A stretch of 10,527 bases of DNA, taken from Candidatus Woesearchaeota archaeon UBA153. GTDB taxonomy: Archaea > Nanobdellota > Nanobdellia > Woesearchaeales > UBA525. Of this stretch, positions 1 to 4,961 are shown one piece after another; the first letter of the stretch is position 1; the number at the start of each line of letters is the position of its first letter. The stretch spans positions 10,154 to 20,680 of the forward strand of contig DASH01000060.1 in the NCBI GenBank assembly GCA_002503705.1, given 5' to 3'. The notes beneath the pieces were generated by a model, which was given only the letters and a program-made list of their open reading frames with translations, did not search any database and was not told the origin of the DNA. The translations under genes and the position numbers were made by a program.

Positions 1-13
1 GAGCGCAGCGGGG

Positions 14-32
14 CAAAATCCGAAGGATTTTG
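14..32 (-). other. Hairpin downstream of the SnoaL-like gene
   Basis: CAAAATCC and GGATTTTG form a perfect 8-bp stem around a 3-base loop, 17 bases past the stop codon of the leftward gene. On the transcribed strand the loop is UUC closed by C-G. No T-run follows it (CCCCGC does), so a terminator role is only possible. It could also be part of a dispersed repeat running off the left edge. Confidence 0.4.
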
Positions 33-34
33 AG

Positions 35-48
35 TTCAGAATTCGGGC
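35..48 (+). repeat. Left 14-bp inverted repeat flanking the AT-rich gene
   Basis: TTCAGAATTCGGGC is the exact reverse complement of 475-488. The flanking bases on both sides do not match, so the repeat is exactly 14 bp. It ends one base before the stop codon of the SnoaL-like gene. Its core is GAATTC, a sequence I see only in these two repeat copies. Confidence 0.75.
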
Positions 49-49
49 G

Positions 50-430
50 TTACTTCTTCATAGCTTCATGAGCAGTTCTAATTTTTGAAGTATCATAAAT
101 TATTGTCAGCTCTTTGATATTGCCATCTTCATCAAATCGAAAAACATCAACACATTCAAAAGAAGTCGGCGTTCCATCTTTCAAAATCCAATCATAACGA
201 AAATGACCTGCGGCAACATGGGGATTACTTTGACTTACAAAAATATTCATCAAAGTAATCTTGGATTTTGAAGTATCTTTAAATAAATCTTGATAAAACT
301 TTTTGGCTTGGATTTCTCCATAAAGAGGGGAATGAACAACTGCATCTTGGGAAAAAAGTTTTATTATTTCATTAGCAGAGCCGACTTCCAAACCTTTCAA
401 ATATTCTTTAATTGTTTTTTCGATTTGCAT
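50..430 (-). CDS. SnoaL/NTF2-like family protein
   Basis: This 126-residue protein has the size and pattern of a stand-alone NTF2-like (SnoaL-type) fold. It starts with a helical segment (EKTIKEYLKGLEVGSANEI), followed by FSQDAVVHSPLYGE, and ends in beta-rich stretches (HFRYDWILKDGTPTSF, VDVFRFDEDGNIKELTII). Proteins of this fold bind small hydrophobic ligands or act as small isomerases and hydrolases; the substrate cannot be read from sequence. There is no signal peptide or membrane segment, so it should be cytoplasmic. Start: ATG at 430, 27 bases downstream of a TATA-like box, consistent with a leaderless transcript. Oddity: the gene is AT-rich (40 G+C in bases 61-180), whereas the nearby integrase has 41 G+C in bases 841-900 alone. 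It is also bracketed by inverted repeats. Both point to recent transfer. Confidence 0.75.
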   Translation of the reverse strand: MQIEKTIKEYLKGLEVGSANEIIKLFSQDAVVHSPLYGEIQAKKFYQDLFKDTSKSKITLMNIFVSQSNPHVAAGHFRYDWILKDGTPTSFECVDVFRFDEDGNIKELTIIYDTSKIRTAHEAMKK

Positions 431-451
431 ATTAAGACAATAATTTATGTG

Positions 452-463
452 TTATAAAAAAGT
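452..463 (-). promoter_or_regulatory. TATA-like promoter of the SnoaL-like gene
   Basis: Read leftward this is ACTTTTTTATAA. Its centre lies about 27 bases upstream of the ATG at 430, the expected distance for an archaeal TATA box driving a leaderless mRNA. The promoter lies inside the inverted-repeat boundary, so the cassette would carry its own promoter. Confidence 0.5.
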
Positions 464-474
464 ATCGTTAATGA

Positions 475-488
475 GCCCGAATTCTGAA
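475..488 (+). repeat. Right 14-bp inverted repeat flanking the AT-rich gene
   Basis: GCCCGAATTCTGAA is the exact reverse complement of 35-48. It lies just upstream of the SnoaL promoter. Soon to its right the composition changes to GC-rich DNA, which makes it a plausible cassette boundary. Confidence 0.75.
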
Positions 489-515
489 TTAGACATAATC
501 GTTTTTATCAGCAAT

Positions 516-548
516 GGGGCGTTTTCGGGGGTTTTGGGGCTCGTCGGG
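516..548 (+). other. Putative G-quadruplex motif
   Basis: Four G-runs (GGGG, GGGGG, GGGG, GGG) are separated by loops of 7, 4 and 6 bases, fitting the usual G3+N1-7 pattern. The middle part reads GGGGGTTTTGGGG. It lies in the 189-base stretch (489-677) between the right inverted repeat and the integrase start. I see no credible gene in that stretch. The integrase reading frame stays open there, but its translation is low in family resemblance. Confidence 0.45.
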
Positions 549-646
549 TTCGTTTGCGAGCGTTCAGGCCGCGAAAAAGCGTCGTGCTGGAAGAGTGGCA
601 CTTTCTCGTCGGAAAATCTCCGCGCCACTGGACATTCGCACACAAG

Positions 647-657
647 GGATAAAAATG
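647..657 (+). promoter_or_regulatory. TATA-like promoter of the integrase
   Basis: GGATAAAAATG stands in GC-rich surroundings with its centre about 26 bases before the ATG at 678. The spacing fits an archaeal TATA box with a leaderless transcript, and it supports 678 over the far-upstream in-frame ATG at 447. Confidence 0.45.
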
Positions 658-677
658 AAAGCCACTCACGCCAGCGC

Positions 678-1520
678 ATGGATGTGCTTGAAGCGATGCG
701 GCGCGAGATGCTCCGGCGCAACTACAGCCGACGGACGTTGCAAACGTATGCGCACTGCGTCAAGCAGTTCTTACGCTCGTGTCATAAGGAACCTCGCGCG
801 GTGCGGAAGAGCGACATCCGAGAGCACCTGACGCGCCTTGCGGAGCGCGGCGCGGCGGCGAGCACGCTCAACGTGCACTTGCAGGCGTTGAAGTTCGTCT
901 TCGACGAGTTCCTCGGGAAACGACTGTACGTGCGTTTGCCGTGTTCAAAGGTGCCGGAACGATTGCCGGAAGTGCTCACGCGGGAAGAGGTGTCGCGATT
1001 GCTGCACGCCATCACGAACCCGCGCCAACGACTCATGGTAGCGCTCCTGTACGGCGCCGGCCTGCGCGTCTCCGAACTCGTGCACTTGCGCGTCAAGGAT
1101 CTTGACGTCAAGCAAGGCACTGGTTGGGTGCGCGGCGGGAAGTATAACAAGGACCGCCCGTTCATCATCGCGGAACGACTGCGCGAGGAGTTACGAGGAG
1201 TCATGAGGGGAAAGCGAGACGATGAGTGGGTCTTTCCGGGAGAGAACGGCGCGTATAGCGTGCGGAGCATCGCAGCCATCGTCGACCGGGCAGCGAAGAG
1301 TGTCGGCATCCGCAAGAACGTCCACCCGCATACGCTGCGTCATAGTTTCGCGACGCATCTCGTCGAGAACGGCGCGGGCGTCGCAGAAGTGCAAGGATTG
1401 CTCGGCCACAGCAGCGCAGAGACGACGATGGTGTACGTCCATCTCGCCAGGCCGCGCCTCCTCGTGAGTAAGAGCCCGCTCGATGCGCTCGAAACCGGCC
1501 GAGTAGTCCTCTCGCCGTGA
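678..1520 (+). CDS. Tyrosine recombinase, XerA/XerC/XerD-like
   Basis: The 280-residue protein has the two-domain layout of Xer-type recombinases. Residues about 1-90 form a SAM-like core-binding domain (MRREMLRRNYSRRTLQTY), and the rest is catalytic. The catalytic set is complete: Arg130 in GAGLRVSEL, Lys155 in GGKYNKDR, His218 and Arg221 in HPHTLRHSFATH, His244 in LGHSS, and the nucleophile Tyr253 in TTMVYVH. It would cut and rejoin DNA through a covalent 3'-phosphotyrosine. Length matches the family when started here. The frame is open back to 447, but those 77 extra residues look unrelated to recombinases and overlap the cassette boundary. It may be the cellular chromosome-dimer recombinase or the integrase of a mobile element. 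The neighbouring transferred-looking genes favour the latter, but no attachment site was identified. Confidence 0.9.
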   Translation: MDVLEAMRREMLRRNYSRRTLQTYAHCVKQFLRSCHKEPRAVRKSDIREHLTRLAERGAAASTLNVHLQALKFVFDEFLGKRLYVRLPCSKVPERLPEVLTREEVSRLLHAITNPRQRLMVALLYGAGLRVSELVHLRVKDLDVKQGTGWVRGGKYNKDRPFIIAERLREELRGVMRGKRDDEWVFPGENGAYSVRSIAAIVDRAAKSVGIRKNVHPHTLRHSFATHLVENGAGVAEVQGLLGHSSAETTMVYVHLARPRLLVSKSPLDALETGRVVLSP

Positions 1521-1534
1521 GTGAAGGGCGGCCG

Positions 1535-1579
1535 CTTCCGGTGACGAATCCGAGGCAGCAGCTCGACCAGTACCGGAAG
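1535..1579 (+). other. 8-bp inverted repeat after the integrase, possible terminator
   Basis: CTTCCGGT (1535-1542) pairs exactly with ACCGGAAG (1572-1579) around a 29-base loop, and TTTTATAT follows the second arm. The large loop makes a terminator call weak. The second arm also abuts the TATA box of the next gene. Confidence 0.25.
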
Positions 1580-1592
1580 TTTTATATATTAT
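1580..1592 (+). promoter_or_regulatory. TATA promoter of the wHTH-nucleotidyltransferase/HEPN operon
   Basis: TTTTATATATTAT is an AT island in GC-rich DNA. It is centred about 27 bases before the ATG at 1612, so the mRNA is probably leaderless. The purine-rich CCGGAAG immediately upstream could serve as a TFB-recognition element. Confidence 0.6.
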
Positions 1593-1602
1593 ATATGTTA
1601 TT

Positions 1603-1620
1603 AGCATACATATGGATGCT
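1603..1620. promoter_or_regulatory. Imperfect 18-bp palindrome over the start codon, candidate operator
   Basis: AGCATACATATGGATGCT pairs in 8 of 9 symmetric positions; the only mismatch is A1608 against G1615. It covers the predicted transcription and translation start of a gene whose product begins with a winged-helix domain. Autoregulation is therefore plausible but inferred. Confidence 0.4.
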
Positions 1621-2220
1621 CACAACATACAATTCACGAAGATCGAGCTGCGGATAGCGACGTACTTGTTCAAACATTACAAAGACAAGCTGAACTCCCG
1701 GCAATTGGCGAAGCTGCTCGGCATCAACCACGCTCACGCGAACAAGCTCTGCAATGCGCTGACGAAGAAGCTGCTCCTGAAGAGAGAAGAGATCGGGCAC
1801 GCGGTCTACTTCTCATTCAACCATGAGCGCGAGCTCGCCGTCCGATTCATGGAATACCTGCTCACGCTAGAGGAGAAAGAGCCTCCGAGATGGCTCGCGA
1901 TCATCTTCCACGGCTTGAAGAGATTCAACGAGCACATAGTGCTAGGCCTCGTCTTCGGTTCGTCGACAAGAAACAGCAAGTTCAATGATGTGGACGTCCT
2001 GCTCGTTTACGAAAAGAACAGAACGAAAGAGATACGGAGGATCAAGGAGGAGATACGGGCTTCGCAACTTATCGAGCAGCCCATCCGCTATGTCGACATC
2101 GCCGAGAAAGACATTTTCCTGAACAAGGAGGACAAGATATTCTATACCATCTTGTCCGAGAGTCTCCTCTTCCATAACGCGAAGAAATACGTTGAGGTGA
2201 TCGGCAAATGCCGCAGATAG
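1612..2220 (+). CDS. Winged-helix/MNT-type nucleotidyltransferase protein
   Basis: Residues about 8-70 read as a winged helix-turn-helix (TKIELRIATYLFKHY, SRQLAKLLGINHAHANK, then the wing AVYFSFN). Residues about 105-175 form a minimal pol-beta nucleotidyltransferase with the signature G116-S117 followed by D126-x-D128 in GSSTRNSKFNDVDVLLV; D152 in RYVDIAEKD may be the third acidic residue. MNT proteins of this family transfer nucleotides, in known MntA/HepT pairs AMP onto the partner HEPN protein to neutralise it. The next gene encodes a HEPN protein, overlaps by 13 bases and is probably co-translated. The DNA-binding domain suggests that the antitoxin-like partner also represses the operon. 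A toxin-antitoxin role is inferred. The ATG is placed by the TATA box 27 bases upstream. Confidence 0.85.
   Translation: MDAHNIQFTKIELRIATYLFKHYKDKLNSRQLAKLLGINHAHANKLCNALTKKLLLKREEIGHAVYFSFNHERELAVRFMEYLLTLEEKEPPRWLAIIFHGLKRFNEHIVLGLVFGSSTRNSKFNDVDVLLVYEKNRTKEIRRIKEEIRASQLIEQPIRYVDIAEKDIFLNKEDKIFYTILSESLLFHNAKKYVEVIGKCRR
2194..2201 (+). promoter_or_regulatory. Perfect Shine-Dalgarno of the HEPN gene
   Basis: GAGGTGAT is fully complementary to the usual archaeal 16S rRNA tail and lies 6 bases before the ATG at 2208. It is inside the end of the preceding gene, so the HEPN gene is read as the second cistron and its ATG start is well fixed. Confidence 0.7.
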
Positions 2221-2690
2221 ACACTCATCTGAAGTGGTGCTTGAAGGAGGAAAGAAGGCTTGTGAAGATACGGCCTAATTCGCATCTGGCACAGAAGCAC
2301 CTGAAGAAATCCGAATACAACTACCGTGTCGTTCAGACCCTTGAGAGGCTGAAGGTTTACGACTGGGCTCTGAACATAGGATTCTATGCAATCTATCATT
2401 GCTTTCTTGCCATACTCTCGAGATATGGCTACGAGTCGAAGAATCAGTCTTGCACGATAACAGCACTTTTAAGCTTGATCGAACAAAAGAAGCTGAATCT
2501 CGACAAAGACCTCATCCTGCAATTCGACACGCTGGAAGCCGAGAAAGACGTGACGAGCCCGACAATAAGAATGGAACGAGAGCTCTCGACGTACGGTGTC
2601 GAGACAAGCATCGATCTACAGCAGTTACGACAAGTCAAAGAACTCATTGTCAAAGTGCAGAGGGAGACAATCAGGGTGCTAGCGGAGTAG
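2208..2690 (+). CDS. HEPN domain protein, partner of the upstream nucleotidyltransferase
   Basis: This 160-residue helical protein matches the HEPN pattern. Residues about 28-60 form a first long helix (HLAQKHLKKSEYNYR). Residues about 52-88 hold the characteristic segment DWALNIGFYAIYHCF followed by LAILSRYGYESKNQS. The C-terminus is helical (LRQVKELIVKVQRETIRVL). HEPN proteins encoded next to MNT proteins are often RNase toxins or substrate-binding partners. Oddity: I find no R-x4-6-H motif anywhere. The only close case is R22-x3-H26 near the N-terminus, far from where the catalytic motif sits. It may therefore be a non-nuclease HEPN of the PF05168-like kind. It shares a 13-base overlap with the gene before it, and the gene after it runs in the opposite direction. 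Confidence 0.8.
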   Translation: MPQIDTHLKWCLKEERRLVKIRPNSHLAQKHLKKSEYNYRVVQTLERLKVYDWALNIGFYAIYHCFLAILSRYGYESKNQSCTITALLSLIEQKKLNLDKDLILQFDTLEAEKDVTSPTIRMERELSTYGVETSIDLQQLRQVKELIVKVQRETIRVLAE

Positions 2691-2720
2691 AACATCCGGG
2701 CCGCGGAGAAGCACGAGTCT

Positions 2721-3521
2721 CTATTTCTTCTCGACAATCAGTCTCATCGTCTCGACGTAGTCTTGCGCGAGTTTCAGGTAGTGGTCGAACATCTCGCCGC
2801 TCATCGTCTTGATGTCGCGGTGGATGAGGTGTTTGCTGAGCGTGTAGAACTCGCGGCAGATGCCGGGGTATTTCTTGTCGAGCAAGCCCGTCTTGACGAG
2901 TTTCTCGCGCAATAAATCAGGAACGTGTTCGGGGCTGGGCGGCACCTCGCCCATCCGCATGAGCGCGGCGTGGCTCGCGTCCATGACGGCCCAGTACAAG
3001 TCCACCGTGCCTTGCAGGATGTGCCCTTTCGCGTTCTCAAGAGTCACCGGCGCGCGATTATAGTACGTCGCGATGCTTTCAGCGCTCGGCCGGATGCGAC
3101 CAGTATAGAGCAACCGTTGCAGGGGCAGGAAGAATCCGGTGTCGTAGATCGCGATGCCGTCGCGGAGCATGTTCACGCCGACCGGGTCGCCAGCCCTGAC
3201 ATACTCCCAGAAGGAAGTATACCGGAGCGTCGTCACGTGGAGTTTCTCGCTCACGTCCGTCACGATCTTCTTCACAATCAGACGATACCCTTCGACGAGT
3301 TCGCGCGTCACTTGCACGTCCAAATCATCAATCAGCACGAGAACGTCGACGTCGCCCGATTTCTGCCGGTGGCGCGCGACGCTGCCGAAGAGGACGATTC
3401 CTTTGATGAACCCTTTCGCTTCGCGGAGAAGCCGTTTGGAGAACTCGTACGCCAAGTCTTTCGACTCGTCGCTGTACTTGTCCTGGTTTTCAGGGTGCCG
3501 TTTCGGCACGTCGAACTCCAA
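2721..3521 (-). CDS. Nucleotidyltransferase with fused C-terminal HEPN-like domain
   Basis: In this 266-residue protein, residues about 36-110 form a pol-beta nucleotidyltransferase with G46-S47 and D57-x-D59 (GSVARHRQKSGDVDVLVL). A linker with FTSFWEYVRAGDPV-like sequence (here YTSFWEYVRAGDPVGVNML) follows. Residues about 150-262 form a HEPN-like helical domain (DLYWAVMDASHAALMRMGEV; KHLIHRDIKTMSG). I recognise this fused type as widespread in DPANN archaea; its function is unknown. The start is a TTG at 3521: it follows GAGGTGG by 7 bases and an in-frame stop lies upstream at 3540-3542, so no ATG or GTG start is available. No R-x4-6-H RNase motif is seen. It converges on the HEPN gene with 30 bases between stops. 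Confidence 0.85.
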   Translation of the reverse strand: MEFDVPKRHPENQDKYSDESKDLAYEFSKRLLREAKGFIKGIVLFGSVARHRQKSGDVDVLVLIDDLDVQVTRELVEGYRLIVKKIVTDVSEKLHVTTLRYTSFWEYVRAGDPVGVNMLRDGIAIYDTGFFLPLQRLLYTGRIRPSAESIATYYNRAPVTLENAKGHILQGTVDLYWAVMDASHAALMRMGEVPPSPEHVPDLLREKLVKTGLLDKKYPGICREFYTLSKHLIHRDIKTMSGEMFDHYLKLAQDYVETMRLIVEKK

Positions 3522-3528
3522 ACCAAAC

Positions 3529-3535
3529 CCACCTC
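3529..3535 (-). promoter_or_regulatory. Shine-Dalgarno fixing a TTG start
   Basis: GAGGTGG on the minus strand lies 7 bases upstream of the TTG at 3521. This is the main reason to accept TTG as the start of the fused nucleotidyltransferase gene. Confidence 0.6.
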
Positions 3536-3560
3536 TTCTCTACCGTCTCAGCTATGAACG

Positions 3561-3573
3561 CTTTTTATAAACG
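3561..3573 (-). promoter_or_regulatory. TATA promoter of the fused nucleotidyltransferase gene
   Basis: Leftward the sequence is CGTTTATAAAAAG, a clear archaeal TATA box with CGAAA upstream as a possible TFB site. Transcription would start near 3541, giving a leader of about 20 bases that contains the GAGGTGG site. The box is AT-rich on both strands and might also fire rightward. Confidence 0.6.
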
Positions 3574-3584
3574 TTTCGGGAAAT

Positions 3585-3603
3585 CGCCGAGCACTGCTCG
3601 GCG
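3585..3603. repeat. 19-bp perfect palindrome in the intergenic region
   Basis: CGCCGAGCACTGCTCGGCG has 9-bp arms around a single C. As RNA it would be an 8-bp stem with a 3-base loop. It lies about 12 bases upstream of the leftward promoter, where an activator or repressor site could sit. Confidence 0.55.
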
Positions 3604-3606
3604 CGT

Positions 3607-3718
3607 GCTGGCGCGGCACGGATTTCCTCGTTCTCGTCCGTCGTGTCGACTCGTCTGTCGTGATGGTGCTGTACGATGTCGAACTTTGACGAGGACTATG
3701 AATTTTTGCCGCGCCAGC
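3607..3718. other. Structured intergenic element enclosed by a 12-bp inverted repeat
   Basis: GCTGGCGCGGCA (3607-3618) and TGCCGCGCCAGC (3707-3718) are exact reverse complements 88 bases apart. They enclose a stretch without a convincing gene. The whole gap 3522-3781 holds only the promoter, the 19-bp palindrome, this element and a 10-bp palindrome TTTCGCGAAA at 3768-3777. A small RNA is possible. No tRNA, RNase P or SRP RNA hallmark is seen. A 45-codon rightward reading frame from ATG 3676 overlaps the end of the pilin gene and is weakly supported. Confidence 0.3.
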
Positions 3719-3781
3719 GACGTACCCTCCTTGCGGCGGGCGTCCGTTCGCCGTTGCGGCCTCAACGTTTCGCGAAAGGTT

Positions 3782-4396
3782 TTACTTCGCCGTCGTGTAC
3801 AGGACGCCGATGATTGTGTGCGGGCTTCCCGGCGGGTTATCGCGCTGGAATGTCACGTTCACGACGAGCCCGGTCTTCTCGCCGGGTTGCAGTTCAAGGT
3901 TTTTGACGTTCGCGATGATGACTTCTTTCGAGTCACCGGGACCGATGACGACAGAGGTCGACATCGTCGCGCTCAGCGTTCCCGCGTCGCGCCGGACTGA
4001 GGCGCCGGTCACTTTAATCGTCTTGCCGAAGTTGTTCTTCACGTACAGGCCGACCTTGCCGTCGTTGCTGGAGTCGCTCGCCACCACTTCGTAATCGACG
4101 CATTCGAGTTGGCGCCCGAGGTCGCACTTGTCCGGCACCCAGCGCGAAGGCGAGAGGAGTCCGAAGTACGCGAGCGCGCCGATCGCGACGAGGATGACGA
4201 GGAACGCCCACCCGTACGTGGTGAGGTACTCCATCGCGGCCTGGCCGCGAGAGCAGCGAGCGCGAGCGTGAGGACAAGAGTGAGAGCGAGGACGAGAGTG
4301 AGAGCGAGCGTGAGACTGAAAGCGAGAGCAAGGGCGAGCGTGAGAGCGAGGGTAAGAGCGAGGAGGGACTGGAGAGCGTCGAGCGTGGGGAGTCAC
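3782..4396 (-). CDS. Type IV prepilin 3 with expanded Arg/His/Ser leader
   Basis: The 204-residue protein has a class III signal peptide. Prepilin peptidase should cut after G51 in RG-QAAMEYLTTYGW, leaving Q+1 and the canonical E+5 (E56), then a hydrophobic helix (residues about 57-79) and a beta-rich ectodomain. C91 and C99 follow the helix, as in the two sister pilins, but the second cysteine pair is absent. The leader is 51 residues instead of the usual 5-20, with 12 Arg, 6 His and no acidic residue before G51, and is encoded by a hexanucleotide repeat. Start: GTG at 4396, 8 bases after GGAGGG and 4 bases past the stop of prepilin 2; no other in-frame start exists before the cleavage site. 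It is the last gene of the pilin cluster. It should be a fibre subunit on the cell surface. Confidence 0.85.
   Translation of the reverse strand: MTPHARRSPVPPRSYPRSHARPCSRFQSHARSHSRPRSHSCPHARARCSRGQAAMEYLTTYGWAFLVILVAIGALAYFGLLSPSRWVPDKCDLGRQLECVDYEVVASDSSNDGKVGLYVKNNFGKTIKVTGASVRRDAGTLSATMSTSVVIGPGDSKEVIIANVKNLELQPGEKTGLVVNVTFQRDNPPGSPHTIIGVLYTTAK
4161..4249 (-). repeat. 89-bp direct repeat, copy in prepilin 3
   Basis: This block matches 5338-5426 in 85 of 89 bases with no gaps. It encodes the cleavage site and the N-terminal helix. Similarity stops sharply on both sides. On the upstream side the hexanucleotide repeat of the leader begins at once. Confidence 0.8.
4249..4386 (-). repeat. Degenerate hexanucleotide tandem repeat in the prepilin leader
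   Basis: On the plus strand this is a run of some twenty NNN-GAG units (GAGAGC, GAGCGT, GAGGAC and similar) that decays toward 4386. In the coding frame the six-base period gives alternating Arg or His with Ser, Ala or Pro. No stop or frameshift interrupts it, and a six-base unit changes length without breaking the frame. Confidence 0.75.
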
Positions 4397-4400
4397 TGGT

Positions 4401-4922
4401 TCAGCCCTCCACGCGCGCCCGGACCGTGGCGGTCGCGTGGCGCGGAGTCCCGTTCGCGTCTGTGAAGCCGAGGTCGACCGTGACGAGCCGCGTCTTCCCG
4501 CCGCTGTTCAAGAACGGGTTGTCCCCGTCGAAGTGGCACGTGAAGCGCGCGAACTCTCCGGACGGCCAGGAGCGCCCGAGTTCCGGGCTGACGGGCGCGG
4601 CGTCCACCGCGATGGCGCGCGTCGTCACCGTGACCGGCTCCTCCCCTCTTGTCGTGTACGCGCACGAGCCGCTGGTGAAGAGCGCGTCGCCGCCTTTGTT
4701 GAACAACCGGAGGGAGAGCGTCCCGTCGGTGGTCGCGGCGACGTCGAGGCAGTCGATGTTGTTCGCCTTGGGGAACGCGCACCGTTCTGGGACGATCGCC
4801 GCTTGGTTCCAGACTCCCAGGTAGGCCATGACGAAAAGGGTGGCGAGGACGAGGAAGACCGCCCAGCCGTACGTCGTGAAGAACTCGTGCGCGCTCTGTC
4901 CTCGACGGTTGAACAGCCTCAC
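4401..4922 (-). CDS. Type IV prepilin 2
   Basis: In this 173-residue prepilin the leader MRLFNRRG is cut after G8, giving mature Q-S-A-H-E with the canonical E+5 (E13). A hydrophobic helix (residues about 19-37) leads to a beta-rich ectodomain. Four cysteines (C48 in VPERC, C58, C87 in SGSCAY, C129 in RFTCHF) could make two extracellular disulfides. The N-terminal helix (FFTTYGWAVFLVLATLFVMAYLG) differs from the near-identical helices of the other two pilins, so it may be a minor or specialised subunit. Start: GTG at 4922, giving the short basic leader expected of the class; the purine-rich AAGGGGTGA lies a few bases upstream. It ends 4 bases before the start of prepilin 3, so the two are probably co-translated. 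Confidence 0.83.
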   Translation of the reverse strand: MRLFNRRGQSAHEFFTTYGWAVFLVLATLFVMAYLGVWNQAAIVPERCAFPKANNIDCLDVAATTDGTLSLRLFNKGGDALFTSGSCAYTTRGEEPVTVTTRAIAVDAAPVSPELGRSWPSGEFARFTCHFDGDNPFLNSGGKTRLVTVDLGFTDANGTPRHATATVRARVEG

Positions 4923-4961
4923 CAGGTCACCCCTTCTCGTTTCACGAGTCTCGCACCATCC

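Noticed and set aside
447..677. N-terminal extension of the integrase from ATG 447
   Set aside because: The extra 77 residues do not look like a recombinase, run through the inverted repeat and the G-rich stretch, and a TATA-like box sits 26 bases ahead of ATG 678.
1580..1600. AT-rich near-palindrome after the integrase as a dif or attachment site
   Set aside because: It lacks the two 11-bp arms around a 6-bp centre seen in archaeal dif, and its spacing to ATG 1612 fits a TATA box better.
3565..3765. Leftward 66-codon reading frame in the intergenic region
   Set aside because: It would start with TTG, has no well-placed ribosome site, and has a basic low-information composition.
4936..4948. 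Hairpin between prepilins 1 and 2 as a terminator
   Set aside because: The stem is only 5 bp (CTCGT/ACGAG) with no T-run, and the pilin genes appear to be one operon.
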